A DNA stretch of 64,000 nucleotides from assembly GCA_020746835.1 (NCBI GenBank), contig JAGPNK010000001.1:2418001-2482000 (forward strand), written 5' to 3'. Both the position numbers and the translations under genes were made by a program. Position 1 is the stretch's first letter, and every line of letters starts with the position of its first letter. The notes below the pieces were generated by a model. The model saw only the letters and a list, made by a program, of their open reading frames with translations. It had not been told where the DNA came from and made no database searches. Of this stretch, positions 34,138 to 46,487 are shown piece after piece. The stretch comes from Stachybotrys elegans (Eukaryota > Ascomycota > Sordariomycetes > Hypocreales > Stachybotryaceae).

Positions 34138-34764
34138 ATGGATGATTCTGCGCCGAGGAGGTCGCGCTCCCGCTCTCCAAAGCGTCGGGCACCAAAGGGT
34201 TTCCGATGGAAGCAGTCCGGGGGAGCGAGCGACAGGTCCAACGACAGAAACTACGACCGCCGCGACTCTGATCGACAGCGCGACTACCGGGCCCGATCGC
34301 CACCTCGGGACAACGACTACAGAGGTGGACGCGATCGTGATCGTGACCGAGGCCAAGACCGAGACCGAGACCGCGGCTACGACCGTGATCGGGGCTATGA
34401 CCGGTACTCCACGCGCGGCCGCCGGACATTCCTAGACGACAAGCCCAAGGATGAAGAAGAAAAGAAAGAGAAGAAAGAGAAGAAGGAAAAGAAGGAGAAG
34501 AAGGCGACTGCCATCGCGCCTGGCCAGGAGCTCATTGTTGTAAACATCAATGATCGTCTCGGCACCAAGACAGCTGTTCCATGTCTACCATCCGACACCA
34601 TCGGCCAGCTGAAGCTCATGATTGCTGCGCGCATTGGTCGAGAGCCGGGCCAGATCATGCTGCGGCGACAGGGCGAGCGCCCGTTCAAGGATCCTCTAAG
34701 CCTGGAGGACTATGGCATCTCCAACGGCGTCCAGCTTGACCTGGAGATTGACACTGGAGACTGA
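34138..34764 (+). CDS. hub1: Hub1/UBL5 ubiquitin-like protein with RS/RD-rich N-terminal extension
   Basis: A single exon of 208 residues. The first 110 residues are Arg/Ser/Asp-rich (RSRSRSPKRRAPKG, then many RD, DRDR and YDRD units), like splicing-factor low-complexity regions. Residues about 111-130 are Lys/Glu-rich (KEKKEKKEKKEKK). Residues about 133-208 form a ubiquitin fold matching Hub1/UBL5: IVVNINDRLGTK, SDTIGQLKLMIAARIG, QIMLRRQGERPFKDPLSLEDYGISNG. Hub1 binds HIND elements of Snu66 and Prp38 without covalent attachment and tunes use of weak 5' splice sites. Ordinary Hub1 is only about 73 residues and ends in a double tyrosine plus one residue; here the end is QLDLEIDTGD, with no YY and no di-glycine. 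The RS-like part may target it to spliceosomes, which is an inference. The start ATG follows a plausible context (GACAAGATGG). Confidence 0.92.
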   Translation: MDDSAPRRSRSRSPKRRAPKGFRWKQSGGASDRSNDRNYDRRDSDRQRDYRARSPPRDNDYRGGRDRDRDRGQDRDRDRGYDRDRGYDRYSTRGRRTFLDDKPKDEEEKKEKKEKKEKKEKKATAIAPGQELIVVNINDRLGTKTAVPCLPSDTIGQLKLMIAARIGREPGQIMLRRQGERPFKDPLSLEDYGISNGVQLDLEIDTGD

Positions 34765-36687
34765 GCGGAGGACGTGCAGAACGGTTTTCATTGCGCTGGG
34801 CGTGCATGCCGTTTATGGAGACTGCAGGGGCGGGAGGACTTGCAGACCACGAAGCTGGTCTATGGCCAATGTTGGAGGCTACAACGACGTGCAGTCACGA
34901 TGACATGACTAGATGCCATGCTATTTTGTTTCAGTAACTTCTTCGCCGTTGGTGTACTCCGATACCCTGCTGTTGCATCAAGGTCGGACTGTTCTCCCGA
35001 GTAAGAAGCAAAAGGTCGAGACCGTCAGAAGCAGACGAGAGCGTATGCAAGCCCGAAACCACAATAACATATTTGGCCCCATCCAGAGCAAGCAAGCTTG
35101 CATGTGCATGGTGTCGTGTTTCCTCTAAAGACTTTGAACTGCCAACAAGTATTCAGACGCTGTTCTAGTTATCTGAAACTCGCGCCAGTCGAGAGCGAAG
35201 ATGTGGCCAGGATATAGTGGAAACGATTCCTTGTAGTTGGGTCAAGACAACCGAGATTGGACACGGCAGCAAGGAGAACAACAGAAATCCTACCACGTGA
35301 CTTTGTCATTATCCCACAAACAACATCCATCCAGAAAGGCGCTGTATTGGGGGCTGTTGAGGATGCAAAGTCACATGATGCTCTCTACTCATTAAGCACA
35401 GGTAGGGAGGAGGTGGCTGTAGGCATCCTAGTGTACAGGTAAGATGAGGGCAAAAGCGGCCACAACGGCTTGACTGCTTTCGGCCCAGCACGCGGTTCTA
35501 CGGTCTGCTGCCCACCCGACCCGAGGTACCTTGGTAGGCACGGGTTGAGTGCAGACGGCAAGTGTACCTGTCGGGTTAGATTTCTGCGGGCGCAGTGGGC
35601 GCCCCGAATCTCCTCAATTTCCCATTGATGGCGCACGAACCCACCGGGGGATCCACCGAACCAGGGTGCGCACTAGTTGTATGTAGCGCGTACCAAGCGT
35701 ACCAAGTTAGCTGCGCGACTACCTACCTGCTCGTCCACAGGCGGCGCGCCAGTGCTGCTAAGCGCAGTTCGACAGGGCAGTCCGCGTCTTGGTTGCTCCC
35801 TGAAGGGCCCCCGTTCCTCTGGGTTTATTTTACCCTTCCTGTCGTCCCGCTGCAATATTGACCTCCTCCCCCAGAAGCACGGGTCAAGTACCTCCCCATA
35901 CTGCCGGCGCCTGCAGGGTACAACAGTTCACCGGCCCCCCCCTCTTGTTGCTCCTCAATCTTGCCTGGAGCTCCGAATCCTGCAGGTCACCTCACTTTAG
36001 TACAGGTACCTTGCCTTCGCACCCGGCCGGACCTTACTGGGGTACCTCCCAGGCCGTCCCGTCTGTCTTACCTTTTGCTCACTCTCTGCCTTGCCTTTTT
36101 CCCTCCCACTCCTCTTCATCCTTTAGCCTCTCTCCCACCCTCCCCCCCAGCGCCAGCGTTGCCGTCGCTCTACGAGAATCAGGATACCGGTCTGTCTGTG
36201 AGTTCATCATCCCTTGGTTTTTGTCTGCTTGTTTTTGCTTTTTTATCCCCATTGCACGTCTCCCAAGGACCTCCTAGGATACGAACCCACGCCCCAAGAC
36301 CTGGACGCGACTCTCAGGGGGACTTTTCCAGCATCACACCCCGTCACCTACTCAGAGCTGTCAAAAATTCCGCGCTGGAAAGGGGGACAACGACGACGAC
36401 ACCATATCGCATCGCCAGCTTCGCCCGACATTACTCAATTGCTCATCTGCTCGTTCATACTACGCATTTAAGCCGAGTCGAGTCGTTCTCCGCGTTGTGG
36501 TCATCGTCGTGCCAGTCATCGGAGCCGTCATATTAGAACGCGTGGACAGCTGAACAGTGGCTAATCAATCACCTTGCATCCGGCAGCCTTCGTTGCGACC
36601 CAGACCTATCGATCGAGCTGCACGACCTCTCCTCATTTCAAGCCGACGACCACCGCCTCTCCGTCTTCCCCTTTCACCGCCGCCAAG
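34765..36687. other. Intergenic: hub1 3' region and long gng-1 leader/promoter
   Basis: The first few hundred bases are probably the hub1 3' untranslated region. The rest is upstream of the gamma-subunit gene on the same strand. GGTACCT-type words occur near 35524, 36005 and 36038, and pyrimidine-rich DNA (about 36060-36240) approaches the start. ORF 35961-36536 (+, 191 codons) is Ser/Pro/Leu-rich with no domain and looks like leader sequence. Confidence 0.5.
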
Positions 36688-37043
36688 ATGCCTACCTACA
36701 CTTCTCGAGAAGTCGGCGACCCGTCGCAGATCAAGAAGAACAAGCAGTCGATGGCTGATCTGAAGCTGCGACGCTTGACGGAGCTCAACAGCCGCCTACG
36801 CGAGGATCTCGACCGCGAGCGCATTCCCGTGAGCACTGCTGCTAAGAGGTGAGATTGTGCATCCCAGCCGGCCCAAGCCGGTGTTGATTTGGCTACATCC
36901 GAGTATTAACCCACCGCCACAGCATCATCGCCTACTGCAACAGCACGAGGGACTACATGGTGCACTCTGTCTGGGGAGCTGTGCCCAAGACGGAAGACCC
37001 CTACGCACCCCCGCAATCTGGCGGCTGCTGTGTTGTTATGTAA
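36688..37043 (+). CDS. gng-1: Heterotrimeric G-protein gamma subunit
   Basis: Exons 36688-36848 and 36923-37043 flank a 74-nt intron (GTGAGA ... CACAG) and join in phase 2 to give 93 residues, the size usual for the filamentous-fungal gamma subunit. The N-terminus is polar; residues about 20-48 (KQSMADLKLRRLTELNSRL) form the helix that pairs with G-beta. The segment IIAYCNSTRDYMVHSVWG is the GGL core. The C-terminus GGCCVVM has a CaaX box (CVVM) preceded by a further cysteine, so farnesylation and possibly palmitoylation would anchor the beta-gamma dimer at the plasma membrane. In related fungi this gene affects development, fertility and cAMP signalling. Neither exon alone would be recognised as a gene by length; the intron and CaaX end make it certain. 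Confidence 0.95.
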
Positions 37044-38749
37044 AAATGCCCCTGGAGTTCTTTGGTTTTCTTTTCTTCCAACGGAAGGGAGGTGGTTTGG
37101 AAATGCATACGACGGACGACGATGATGCCGCAGGACGGGGCGCTGGAATCTGGCTGAAATCTTTCCCGGTGCAACTGGTCTCACCGCATCGGGCAAAAAA
37201 GAAAGAAAGAAAAAGACACCAAAAAAATTGAACGACGTGGTCCAGGGAACGAACAGCCAGATAGCCGGCGACCTGGCCCGGGCATCCCAAATACCCAGCA
37301 TTCGGCGAGACACGATACTCGGATCGGCTGGCACCTCGTCCTTTTTGGAGGCCATTCACGCCGCATAATGAACAAAGGCGGTGTTGCTGAGTGGAGCGAT
37401 GCGGACGCTGCTACGTGGTTCGAGTGGCTCGTGTACCCGTCCGTTTCTCTTGTTTTTTTTATCAATGTTTCCTTCGTCTTCCTCAAAAGGAGCTGCTCGA
37501 TTCAGTGTCTTTCAACGCAGGGGAGGGGAGAAGGAGGAGGGCGAGCGCCATGAGGTTGTCAGCATCAAGGTCAAATGGTCCAAGGGAACCGGCTCGTTTA
37601 GCATGTAATTCCCTTTTATTCTCTTTTTTTTATTGTCATTTCCTCTACATATTATGTACTTTCTTCCAAACCTCCTAAGCCTCAGCCTGTCTCCCCCCTT
37701 GCACTGCTTTTGGTTGCTGCCTTCTGAGGCATCCTCCTGGACCTTTCCTCCACTGTGTCCGGTTCGCAGGAATGACTTGGTTGGTTTTTGCATTGATGAG
37801 GCCAAGCGCATCTTGTGTTTATAGCAGCAGCATAATACCATTCTCTGAACTGATGGGCTCCATGATATTGACGTAAATTGGTGAGGGTTGACGCCACGGC
37901 TGCCTAGATAAGCATACCTGGTGGCTTACCGCGATGCTTCTCCGCTCTGCAAAAAGGTCAGCAGACAGACGGGCAGGCCGGGCTGACGATGCTGCTGCTG
38001 CTGCTGCTGCGTCAATTCCCGGCACATAAAGGAGGCATAGGAAAGCAAGGCTATACTGATGGACATATATGCCAATAGCGTGCAGCGAGGCTAATAGAAA
38101 CACCACTGGCGTTGCAATCCGGGTCCATCCGCGCATCCATTCTGCATGAAACGGTGAAAAATACTTTCTATTAGTTTAATCCCAATGCACCCCCGGTCCG
38201 AGGAGGGGGAAAGAAGCCACTAGCACTGTATAATACAGGTGGTCTGAGCAATCGACGCCACCCTCTATAGGTACTATCCAATGTGATGTGATAATACAAG
38301 GACTGGCTCCCTTCGTTGTCGTCTTGCTGCCCCGGTGAAACATCCCCAGCGGACCGCATCTCGCGAAGCACAAAGACAAGACCGGTCCATAGACCCCCGT
38401 GGCCGGTGTAGCCCGAAGGAAAAAAGAAGAAAAAGAAAAAGAAAAATCAGGAGAAGAGTTAGGTTAGGAGCCCCTCTGTGTGTAATCGGGGATGCCATCA
38501 TATGTATGCACCTCTCGCCTGGTTACCTGTACCTACATAGAGGTATAGCGTCGAATGAGGCACAAATGACGCTCAGAGAGAGGGAGCAAACCTCCTCCAC
38601 CCAAACCTTGCGCAGTTCCAACCCCGTACCTATTGTCAACAGGACATAATAGTCAAAGAAAGCCACACACCAAAGAATTCATAGCTTACTTTATACAATC
38701 TCGATTCTTCTCTTCCATACCAAAGACATTCTATATACAGCAGTCCGCC
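37044..38749. other. Intergenic between gng-1 and the SelW-like gene
   Basis: It holds the gng-1 3' untranslated region and the SelW-like promoter. A GCT/CTG microsatellite lies at about 37989-38010, and T-rich tracts occur at 37448-37456 and 37620-37635. No ORF shows a recognisable domain. A possible tRNA-like B box near 37417 was examined and rejected. Confidence 0.5.
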
Positions 38750-39320
38750 ATGGAGAAGAGCAGCCCCGCCACCACGACGACCGCCAGCACCGGCCCAATC
38801 CTCCTCCCCCGCGTCACCATCCAGTTCTGCACGCAGTGTAAGTGGATGCTGCGCGCAGCATACGTACGTCACGCTCAGACCCCCCCCCCCCCTACCTGGC
38901 GCCCAAGAGGGAAAAAATGCAAACTCACCTGCCCGTCTTTATACACACGCACAGTTTGCCCAGGAGCTCCTCTCTACATTCTCCCTCTCGCTGGGCGAGG
39001 TCGCGCTCCAGCCCGCCACGGGCGGCGTCTTCGTCGTCACCATCTACACGCAGCAGCCGCCGGATCTGCCCGGTCAGCAGTCCGGTCCTGGCATCGTTTT
39101 GTGGGATCGCAAGGCAGAGGGGGGGTTCCCGGAGACAAAGGAGCTGAAGCGCCTTGTGCGCGACGTCATTGAGCCTGGGCGCGATCTGGGCCATGTCGAC
39201 CGCCACCACAAGAAGTCCGTAACGGCACATGAGCCGGCCAAGGTGCAGCATCAAGAAGTTCCCACTTCAGCAACTACTGCTGCGGAGGACAACAAGGCTG
39301 CCTGTGAGGATTGTCAATGA
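38750..39320 (+). CDS. SelT/SelW/SelH (Rdx)-family thioredoxin-like protein
   Basis: Exons 38750-38863 and 38955-39320 flank a 91-nt intron (GTACGT ... CACAG) that contains a 13-C run; they join in phase 0 to give 159 residues. The Rdx fold starts RVTIQFCTQCKWMLRAAYFAQELL, with the redox motif C27-T-Q-C30 in the place of CxxU in animal selenoprotein W. It continues with GEVALQPATGGVFVVTIY and a WDRKAEGGFPETKELKRLVRDVI segment typical of the family. The last 40 residues are a polar tail (His/Lys/Ala/Thr-rich) that ends ACEDCQ, giving a second CxxC at 155-158. The family is thought to act in thiol redox control; the substrate is not known. There is no signal peptide, so it is probably cytosolic. 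The assignment is secure at family level only. Confidence 0.93.
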
Positions 39321-40050
39321 TGAATTGGCAGAGGGAGAATGAGCGGGCTGTAGACGGTACTGTGCTCCTCGTTGACGGATAGATCAGGTTCTTCATAGCC
39401 GTGCAGGGGCATGGGCATGGGCATGGAGTGCAGGGACTTGACATTGGGATACAAGTTAGAAGTAGGGCGGCCACGGTGCCACTGTTGGCCCTGGAGGCAG
39501 ATCTAAGGCGCAACTCAATACTCACAAACTCCACGTTGCCCCTAACCGACCCAGACCTAGACCCAATTCAAGGATATAATTGCGTTTACAAAGACAGCAC
39601 TCTGGACCGTGTTGCTGGGTCATACTACATATCCGCCCACGAAACGCCAGCCCCGTGTCATCAAGGCACCGATATACGTGCATGATGGGTACAAGGTACA
39701 GGAAGAATGCCGATTCCACATGCAAGAGGTTGAGTTGACGGCATAGTTGCTGGCTCAAATAATCCAGGCCAACTAGGCAGCCGAGCTGCGCGGCTTGTGC
39801 GAAAAACGTGAATTGTGTATATTGTATCAGTGAGCTAAGAAAGAACCGTTCGTCATGATCAAGTTCGCATGTTGGCATTAAAGACGATTCGGTGTTCCGC
39901 CGAGGGGCTTGTTGGTCGGTCAATACCAGGCTTGCGGAACTCGAGACCATGGGTGGTGGGTACAGAAGGTCGACGACCATGGAACAAAGGTCGCCAGGCT
40001 GGCGTCAGGGAGCCTGAAGCGAAGGCTCGGGCAAGGTTGTCATGGGCTGA
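39321..40050. other. Intergenic: convergent 3' ends of the SelW-like gene and PP1
   Basis: This 730-bp region lies between two convergent stop codons and should hold both 3' untranslated regions. GGGCATGGGCATGG-like repeats occur near 39407-39427. I see no gene here; ORF 39522-39980 (-) has no recognisable similarity. Confidence 0.55.
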
Positions 40051-41356
<1,306 letters not shown>

Positions 41357-44300
41357 GGCGTAGTAATCGGGCAGAGAGAGATGGCCCGGGAAGAAGAAGA
41401 AGGAGGGAGGGTGGACGGGGAGAGGAGAGATCGACGACGAGCTGGCGAGCGCGGTGGGATGTGGCAGCTGCGGGGGTGAGTCGTGTTATGGGTAAGAGAG
41501 GCTAGGCTCCGGGCAAATGGGATTTTGATGCACTTCAACTGGATCTAGAGAAAAATCGGAATTAGAAAACAACGTGGGACTTTGAGCGGTAACGCTGCGT
41601 CGTCATGCGCGCGGAACGAGGGGAACGGGGAACAGCAGGCGGGCGTTGGGAAGAGGAGCGAGGCGGCCATAATGTGGGCACCGCATGCAACGCATGAAGC
41701 AAGACAACGGACACGGCTGTTTGTGCCAACAAGAGAGCCACAAGCGGGTGAAGAGAGGAGATGAAGTAGATGAAGGGCACTCACAGTGAAGTGATCACAG
41801 CACTGGAAGGGAGAGGGGGGGCTCTTCCCTTGATAGCAAGTTTAAGCTCACGAAGCTGCAGGCAATCTGGGAGATAGGCTGAGTCGTCGGAAGCGGCGCA
41901 CGCTGGGATAAGAGGGTCAAAATTTTCGATTTAGAATCGAGTCGTCGTGATGGCTGCCGAAGCGGCCGGTCGCCGGGTGATGGTGCTCAGGAAGATGGGG
42001 GCCTGAGGCGCGTCGAGGAAAGTGCGCAATAGTATGCCGTCGGAAATCGTCGAGTGGAGAGGGTGCCGCTGGTCGGAACGCGTGTTTGCGTCCGAATCGT
42101 CGTCGTTAGGGAGAGCAGCAGAAGCAGAGGGGGGAAAAAAGCAGCAACGAGTTCAGAGAACCCGGCGGGAGGTGAGGGTCAAGGGCCAAGAAAGCTCCCG
42201 TTTCCTTATCGCAGTGTGTCTCTGTAGAGAGATGGGTCGATGACGAAAAGGTTGCGGTGGTGGGCGGTGGTGTTTTCGCGCGCTCTTTTGGCCGGTCGCT
42301 TGGGGGAGAGAGATGTGGCCGTCTCAAGAGGTAACGAGAATCGCGGTCGCAACGGCCGGGCAGAAGCGGCGGTATACGGTTGCAAAAAAAGAGGTAGACG
42401 ATGTCGCAGTGATGATGAGACGTCTGTACGGCGTACGAGAGAAGCAGATGAGATGCGTATCTCGCGGTCGCTGTTGTGTTGTCGCTTGGGGGGAGTTTTT
42501 TTTTTCTTCCTCTCACGTAAGGAGATGAATGGTGTGAGAGGAGATTTCTAGCAGTAGCATCGTATCTAGAGGGAAAAACTTGGCTCTTTGGGCGGAGGGG
42601 GGAGGAACGCCTGCTGGGATTAGGTACAGCGCAAGTGGGGGGGCACGCACTTTGGGCCACTGGAAAGGGCAAGGGGGGGGAGACGAAGAAGGAGGAGACG
42701 ACAGGAGGGAGTGGTGAGTGTGACTGGGCTGCTGTAGGCGCTGTAATTGGCCTGCTGCCCCCGGCACCGGATTCGTCACACCAGCGCTACCGCTACCAGT
42801 AACGGCTACAGAAGGCTGTCCAAGCTCCCTCTCTCAGTGCTCGGCGCGCGCTGCTGAACCAGGCGCTGAAGCACTACAGGCAACCAGGGACCAAGCCGAA
42901 CCAAGTATTCATGGCCCGGCTTCCGTGATGAGGCGTCGTCACCTACGGATACAGGTACCTAACAAGACCCGACGGGTCCGTATTTGTACCCCGGGTCGTA
43001 CATCAATATGTACTGTAACTTACTGACTGGTAAGCCCATCTTTTGGAGGCGTTGCAGAACAAAAGATCAGAGGCCCTACAGGATGGAGTCTAAAAGGGTG
43101 CCCCTGGGGCTTTGGGCTATTTTTGCTCAGCCTCCATGTTCTGTGGACCAAGATGCAGATGGGGGAACCAACCAACAACGAGGGGAGGGGGGGGAACAAT
43201 TGCGTGGCTGCTCTCAGGTTTGGTCTTCCTTCTCCTTTCCAGCTCGTCGTGGTTGGAATTGGAGTCGTCAGCCCCCCCCCCCTGAATTCCGACTCCAACA
43301 TCCATCCTTTATTTTCCCTCGTCCCCCTGCTCGTGTTAAAAATCAAACTCCAAGATCTATCTGGAATTAATTAACATGTCGATGGATGGATACTTGAGTT
43401 TGCCCTCACGTGTTCTCCACTGATTTTTTTTTTTGCAGGGCGCGCGTGGAGATGGAGAGGAGTAAACTGCCGACAACAGCCCCCCAATCATAGGTAGCCT
43501 TGCAACTCTCGCTGCCTCTCTCTCTCCCTCTCTCTGCTTGATTCGTTGCGTCGCATGAATCTTGGGTACCTTTGAGGACGGGGGTTCATGTTTCGGCGGC
43601 GACAGGTCATTTTCTACGCCTGGATTACCTGCAGCTCGGCTTGCCAAGCGCGTCGCCTTCAGCTGCACGTCGATAATGTGCCCTCTATCCGTACGGGGCA
43701 ATGGGTTGAGCTTGATGGCTGTTGCTGCTGGTCACATGGCCCTTCTTATCGAGGCATGACATCAACGAGCCGCCTCACTCCTTGCCTCCTAATGTGTGAC
43801 TGTTTGTGCATCTTTGCTGCCTCTGTTGGTTCATTTCATTTCATTTCGTTTCGTTTCTGTTTCTGCACGCGCGCGCGCATACCTACCTCCTATGTACCTG
43901 TAGCACCTCTTTGGCTCGAGTTCCGCCACATTCCAGTTCCACCTCCGTTTCCCCTCTCTTTTGCATACGCACACACACGCACATCCAGCCCATTCCCATT
44001 GCCTCTGACTCCTCTGATCCCCTCGGTGGGCCGCTCACCCCATCTTCCTTAGTAGTAAACGTTCAGGGACCCGGAGACCTCCTCACGCCTCCTACACCCA
44101 GCCAGGTAAAGCATGGTCAGCACTGATCACTTGGCAAAAGTCTATTCCAGAATCTCTCCCCCTCCTGGTACATACATACATACTTTGCGTGTTTGTACAT
44201 GCCACCCTGCACCTAACCTACTCATCGGTTGTCGGTTCTGCGTTTGCTTAAAGCATCCGCAGATGCCATAGCATAACTTCTTCAGAAGTTCGCGCAAGCT

Positions 44301-45057
44301 TTGGCTTCGGTGGCGTCCAGCGGCCTCTTGGTCCATCCCTGCCCGTTTCCTGCCCGTCCCCGTCTATTTCTGTCCGTCTCGTCGCTCCAGCTCGATCCAT
44401 TCTCCCATCGTCCATCGTCCACCAGTCCCGTCACCCGCAACCGCCGCCTCCTTTCCCCTGCTCTCCCGTCAACTCCCGGTCTGAGGCAACCCTCCCGGTT
44501 CCTCGACCCTGACCGGTTCCGCATCCCCACACCCTCTTTGTGCCGTCCAAGGACGAATCCAGCGCCGCCCTGCCTATCCCGTCCTCTGGCTTGGGATCTG
44601 AACCCTTACATTATTAGCCGAGGCCACTTTGAAATAAATCATCAGCTTCAAGCAACGTACAGCGAGTTTCCGTTCTCCCTTGGGCTGTCCTCGGGTGTCC
44701 CTGGATCGCATCGCTAATTAGACCATCTCGGGAGTTGTCATAATATAATCTGCAACATTCCCGAAACCGTCCTGGCAAATCCGGCCTGTCTGACGACCCC
44801 TTCTTCCTTCCCTCCCTTTCATTAGCTTCGACCCCTCATCCAGCGCATAATCCCCCAGAGTCCTCCACACCATCTCAACACTCTGCATCTACCACCTCCT
44901 CCTTTAGCCATCCTCGAGGTCTTGGCTCGGAAGCCACAAACAGCACGCGCACATATACACACTCTGTTGTATATAGCACACAACCTCAACGATATCTGCT
45001 GTCAACCGCAGCCTTGTGGCTAGAAAGGTTGGCGCAGTTGAGAGCTGTAAACACGAT

Positions 45058-45097
45058 GCCTCGCTGCCTCGCTGCCTCGTTACCTCGTTGCCTCGCT
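45058..45097 (+). repeat. 8-bp tandem repeat GCCTCGCT x5 (degenerate)
   Basis: Five units: GCCTCGCT, GCCTCGCT, GCCTCGTT, ACCTCGTT, GCCTCGCT. An intergenic minisatellite. Confidence 0.88.
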
Positions 45098-45338
45098 ACA
45101 GCCACCCGCCAGGAACTAGCCTCACTCCTCCTCGCTGTTGTGTACGGTGCACGACATTCGCTCCTGCACGGCAATCTTGGCAGGGGTGCTCTGGCTCTGC
45201 CTCCCCGCTCCTCAAAGCGGTCTACCGTCTTTCGTAATGGCCTGCATATACATAGATTAACCTGCATCTTGGGTGGGTGACAGCTAACGGCGATGGCTTC
45301 CACATAACTCTTTTGCCATCGGCAACCTCCGCGTCCTA

Positions 45339-45340
<2 letters not shown>

Positions 45341-45369
<29 letters not shown>
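45341..45369 (+). repeat. (CT)n dinucleotide microsatellite
   Basis: An uninterrupted CT run of 29 bp in the gene-free block upstream of PP1. Confidence 0.92.
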
Positions 45370-45372
<3 letters not shown>

Positions 45373-46487
45373 CTTTTCCTTGCTTGGTCGATCCTCTATT
45401 CTTTGGCCCTCTTGGATCAATCTTGTACGGCACAAGAGCCGAGACATAAACCTAAAAGTGAAGTGTCCGATCCAGGCACCACCCGAGAAGCAGCACGAGC
45501 AGAGGGCATGTCTTAATTTAATCATATGCACCAAAGACCGAGTATGCCTCCTGTGGGGAATTCATCTGCTCCCAAGCTCGTGTGCGCACTCTTGCCGCAT
45601 TACTGCATCATTTTCTGCTGTTTCCCTCTCGGCTCATATACTGTGTCTTCAACTCGACCCAAGAGACCTTTGTGATGCGATGGGGAAGCACAGTGCCGCG
45701 ACTGTGAAATTCATATCCCGAATCGTCAAGTCGTGCGAGGGAACGGCGACGTCTCAATAGCCGGGTTTGCCCCCATGATGTCATGAATGTCATGAATATC
45801 ACCCATCTGATCCACCAGCCTTGCTATACTGCCATGTACGAACGCAGCCACGGGAGAGCTTCTCTCCATCAATTTCCAGAATTCGCTGATCTGAGCCCTT
45901 GGTGGCTTGGATCTCCCGCTAGGGAAAGACAAGCAGTCACATTGACTGGAGAAATGAGACATGATGTGATGTGAATAGACTTCACTGGATAAGGATAACG
46001 AATTAGTCACATACTAGAGCAAGTCGATCAGATTGTATTTCCTTGTCAATCCGGGTCTCCCACCAATCAAGAATACTCTCAATAGGGGGAGCTCGGATTC
46101 TCCTGCACGATACAGTCCCAAAATCTGACACCGGTCTGAACAAGACATTAAGAGTAGAGCCGCTGTTCTAAAATAAGGAGAAGCGTACAATATCGAGTGA
46201 CGACAGTGCGCCGCGGGAAGCAACAACATGACAGCAACCTCGATGCCGGATTGTTATAGTCCATTCGCATCGCGTCTAGCGCCCCAACCGTGAGAAAACG
46301 CCGAGAGAAGGAGAAGAAGAAAGAAGAAGAAAGGGGGGACGAAGGGAAGAAAAGAAAGCAATTCGACGGCCATATCCCGAGGCCGTTGTCCCAGCGCGCA
46401 CAGCCTTCGTCCATAATCACCAGAACAGTATTCGTACAATACATCATTCCATCATATATATCCCCTCCTATGTGAGACTGTGCCCCA

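Larger units (their letters stand above)
41357..46487. other. Long gene-free block upstream of PP1
   Basis: About 5.1 kb lies between the PP1 start (-) and the NTO1 stop (-). The first kilobase may hold the PP1 promoter and leader. The rest has low-complexity pyrimidine- and purine-rich DNA, a (CT)n run, an 8-bp tandem repeat and C/T homopolymers. The longest ORFs (for example 42106-42672 - and 44986-45534 -) are Ser/Pro/Arg-rich with no domain. I see no tRNA or other RNA gene. Confidence 0.5.

Noticed and set aside
36270..36310. Possible minus-strand tRNA with GGGTTCG motif
   Set aside because: Only three of five T-stem pairs form and no anticodon arm fits; it looks like chance in the gng-1 leader.
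37374..37445. tRNA-like A and B boxes (GCTGAGTGG and GGTTCGAG)
   Set aside because: The stems that should flank the T loop do not pair (CGTGG against GGCTC), and no acceptor stem or anticodon arm can be drawn.
38731..38740. TATA-like CTATATAC just upstream of the SelW-like ATG
   Set aside because: It is only about 15 bp from the start codon, too close to serve as a TATA box for this transcript.
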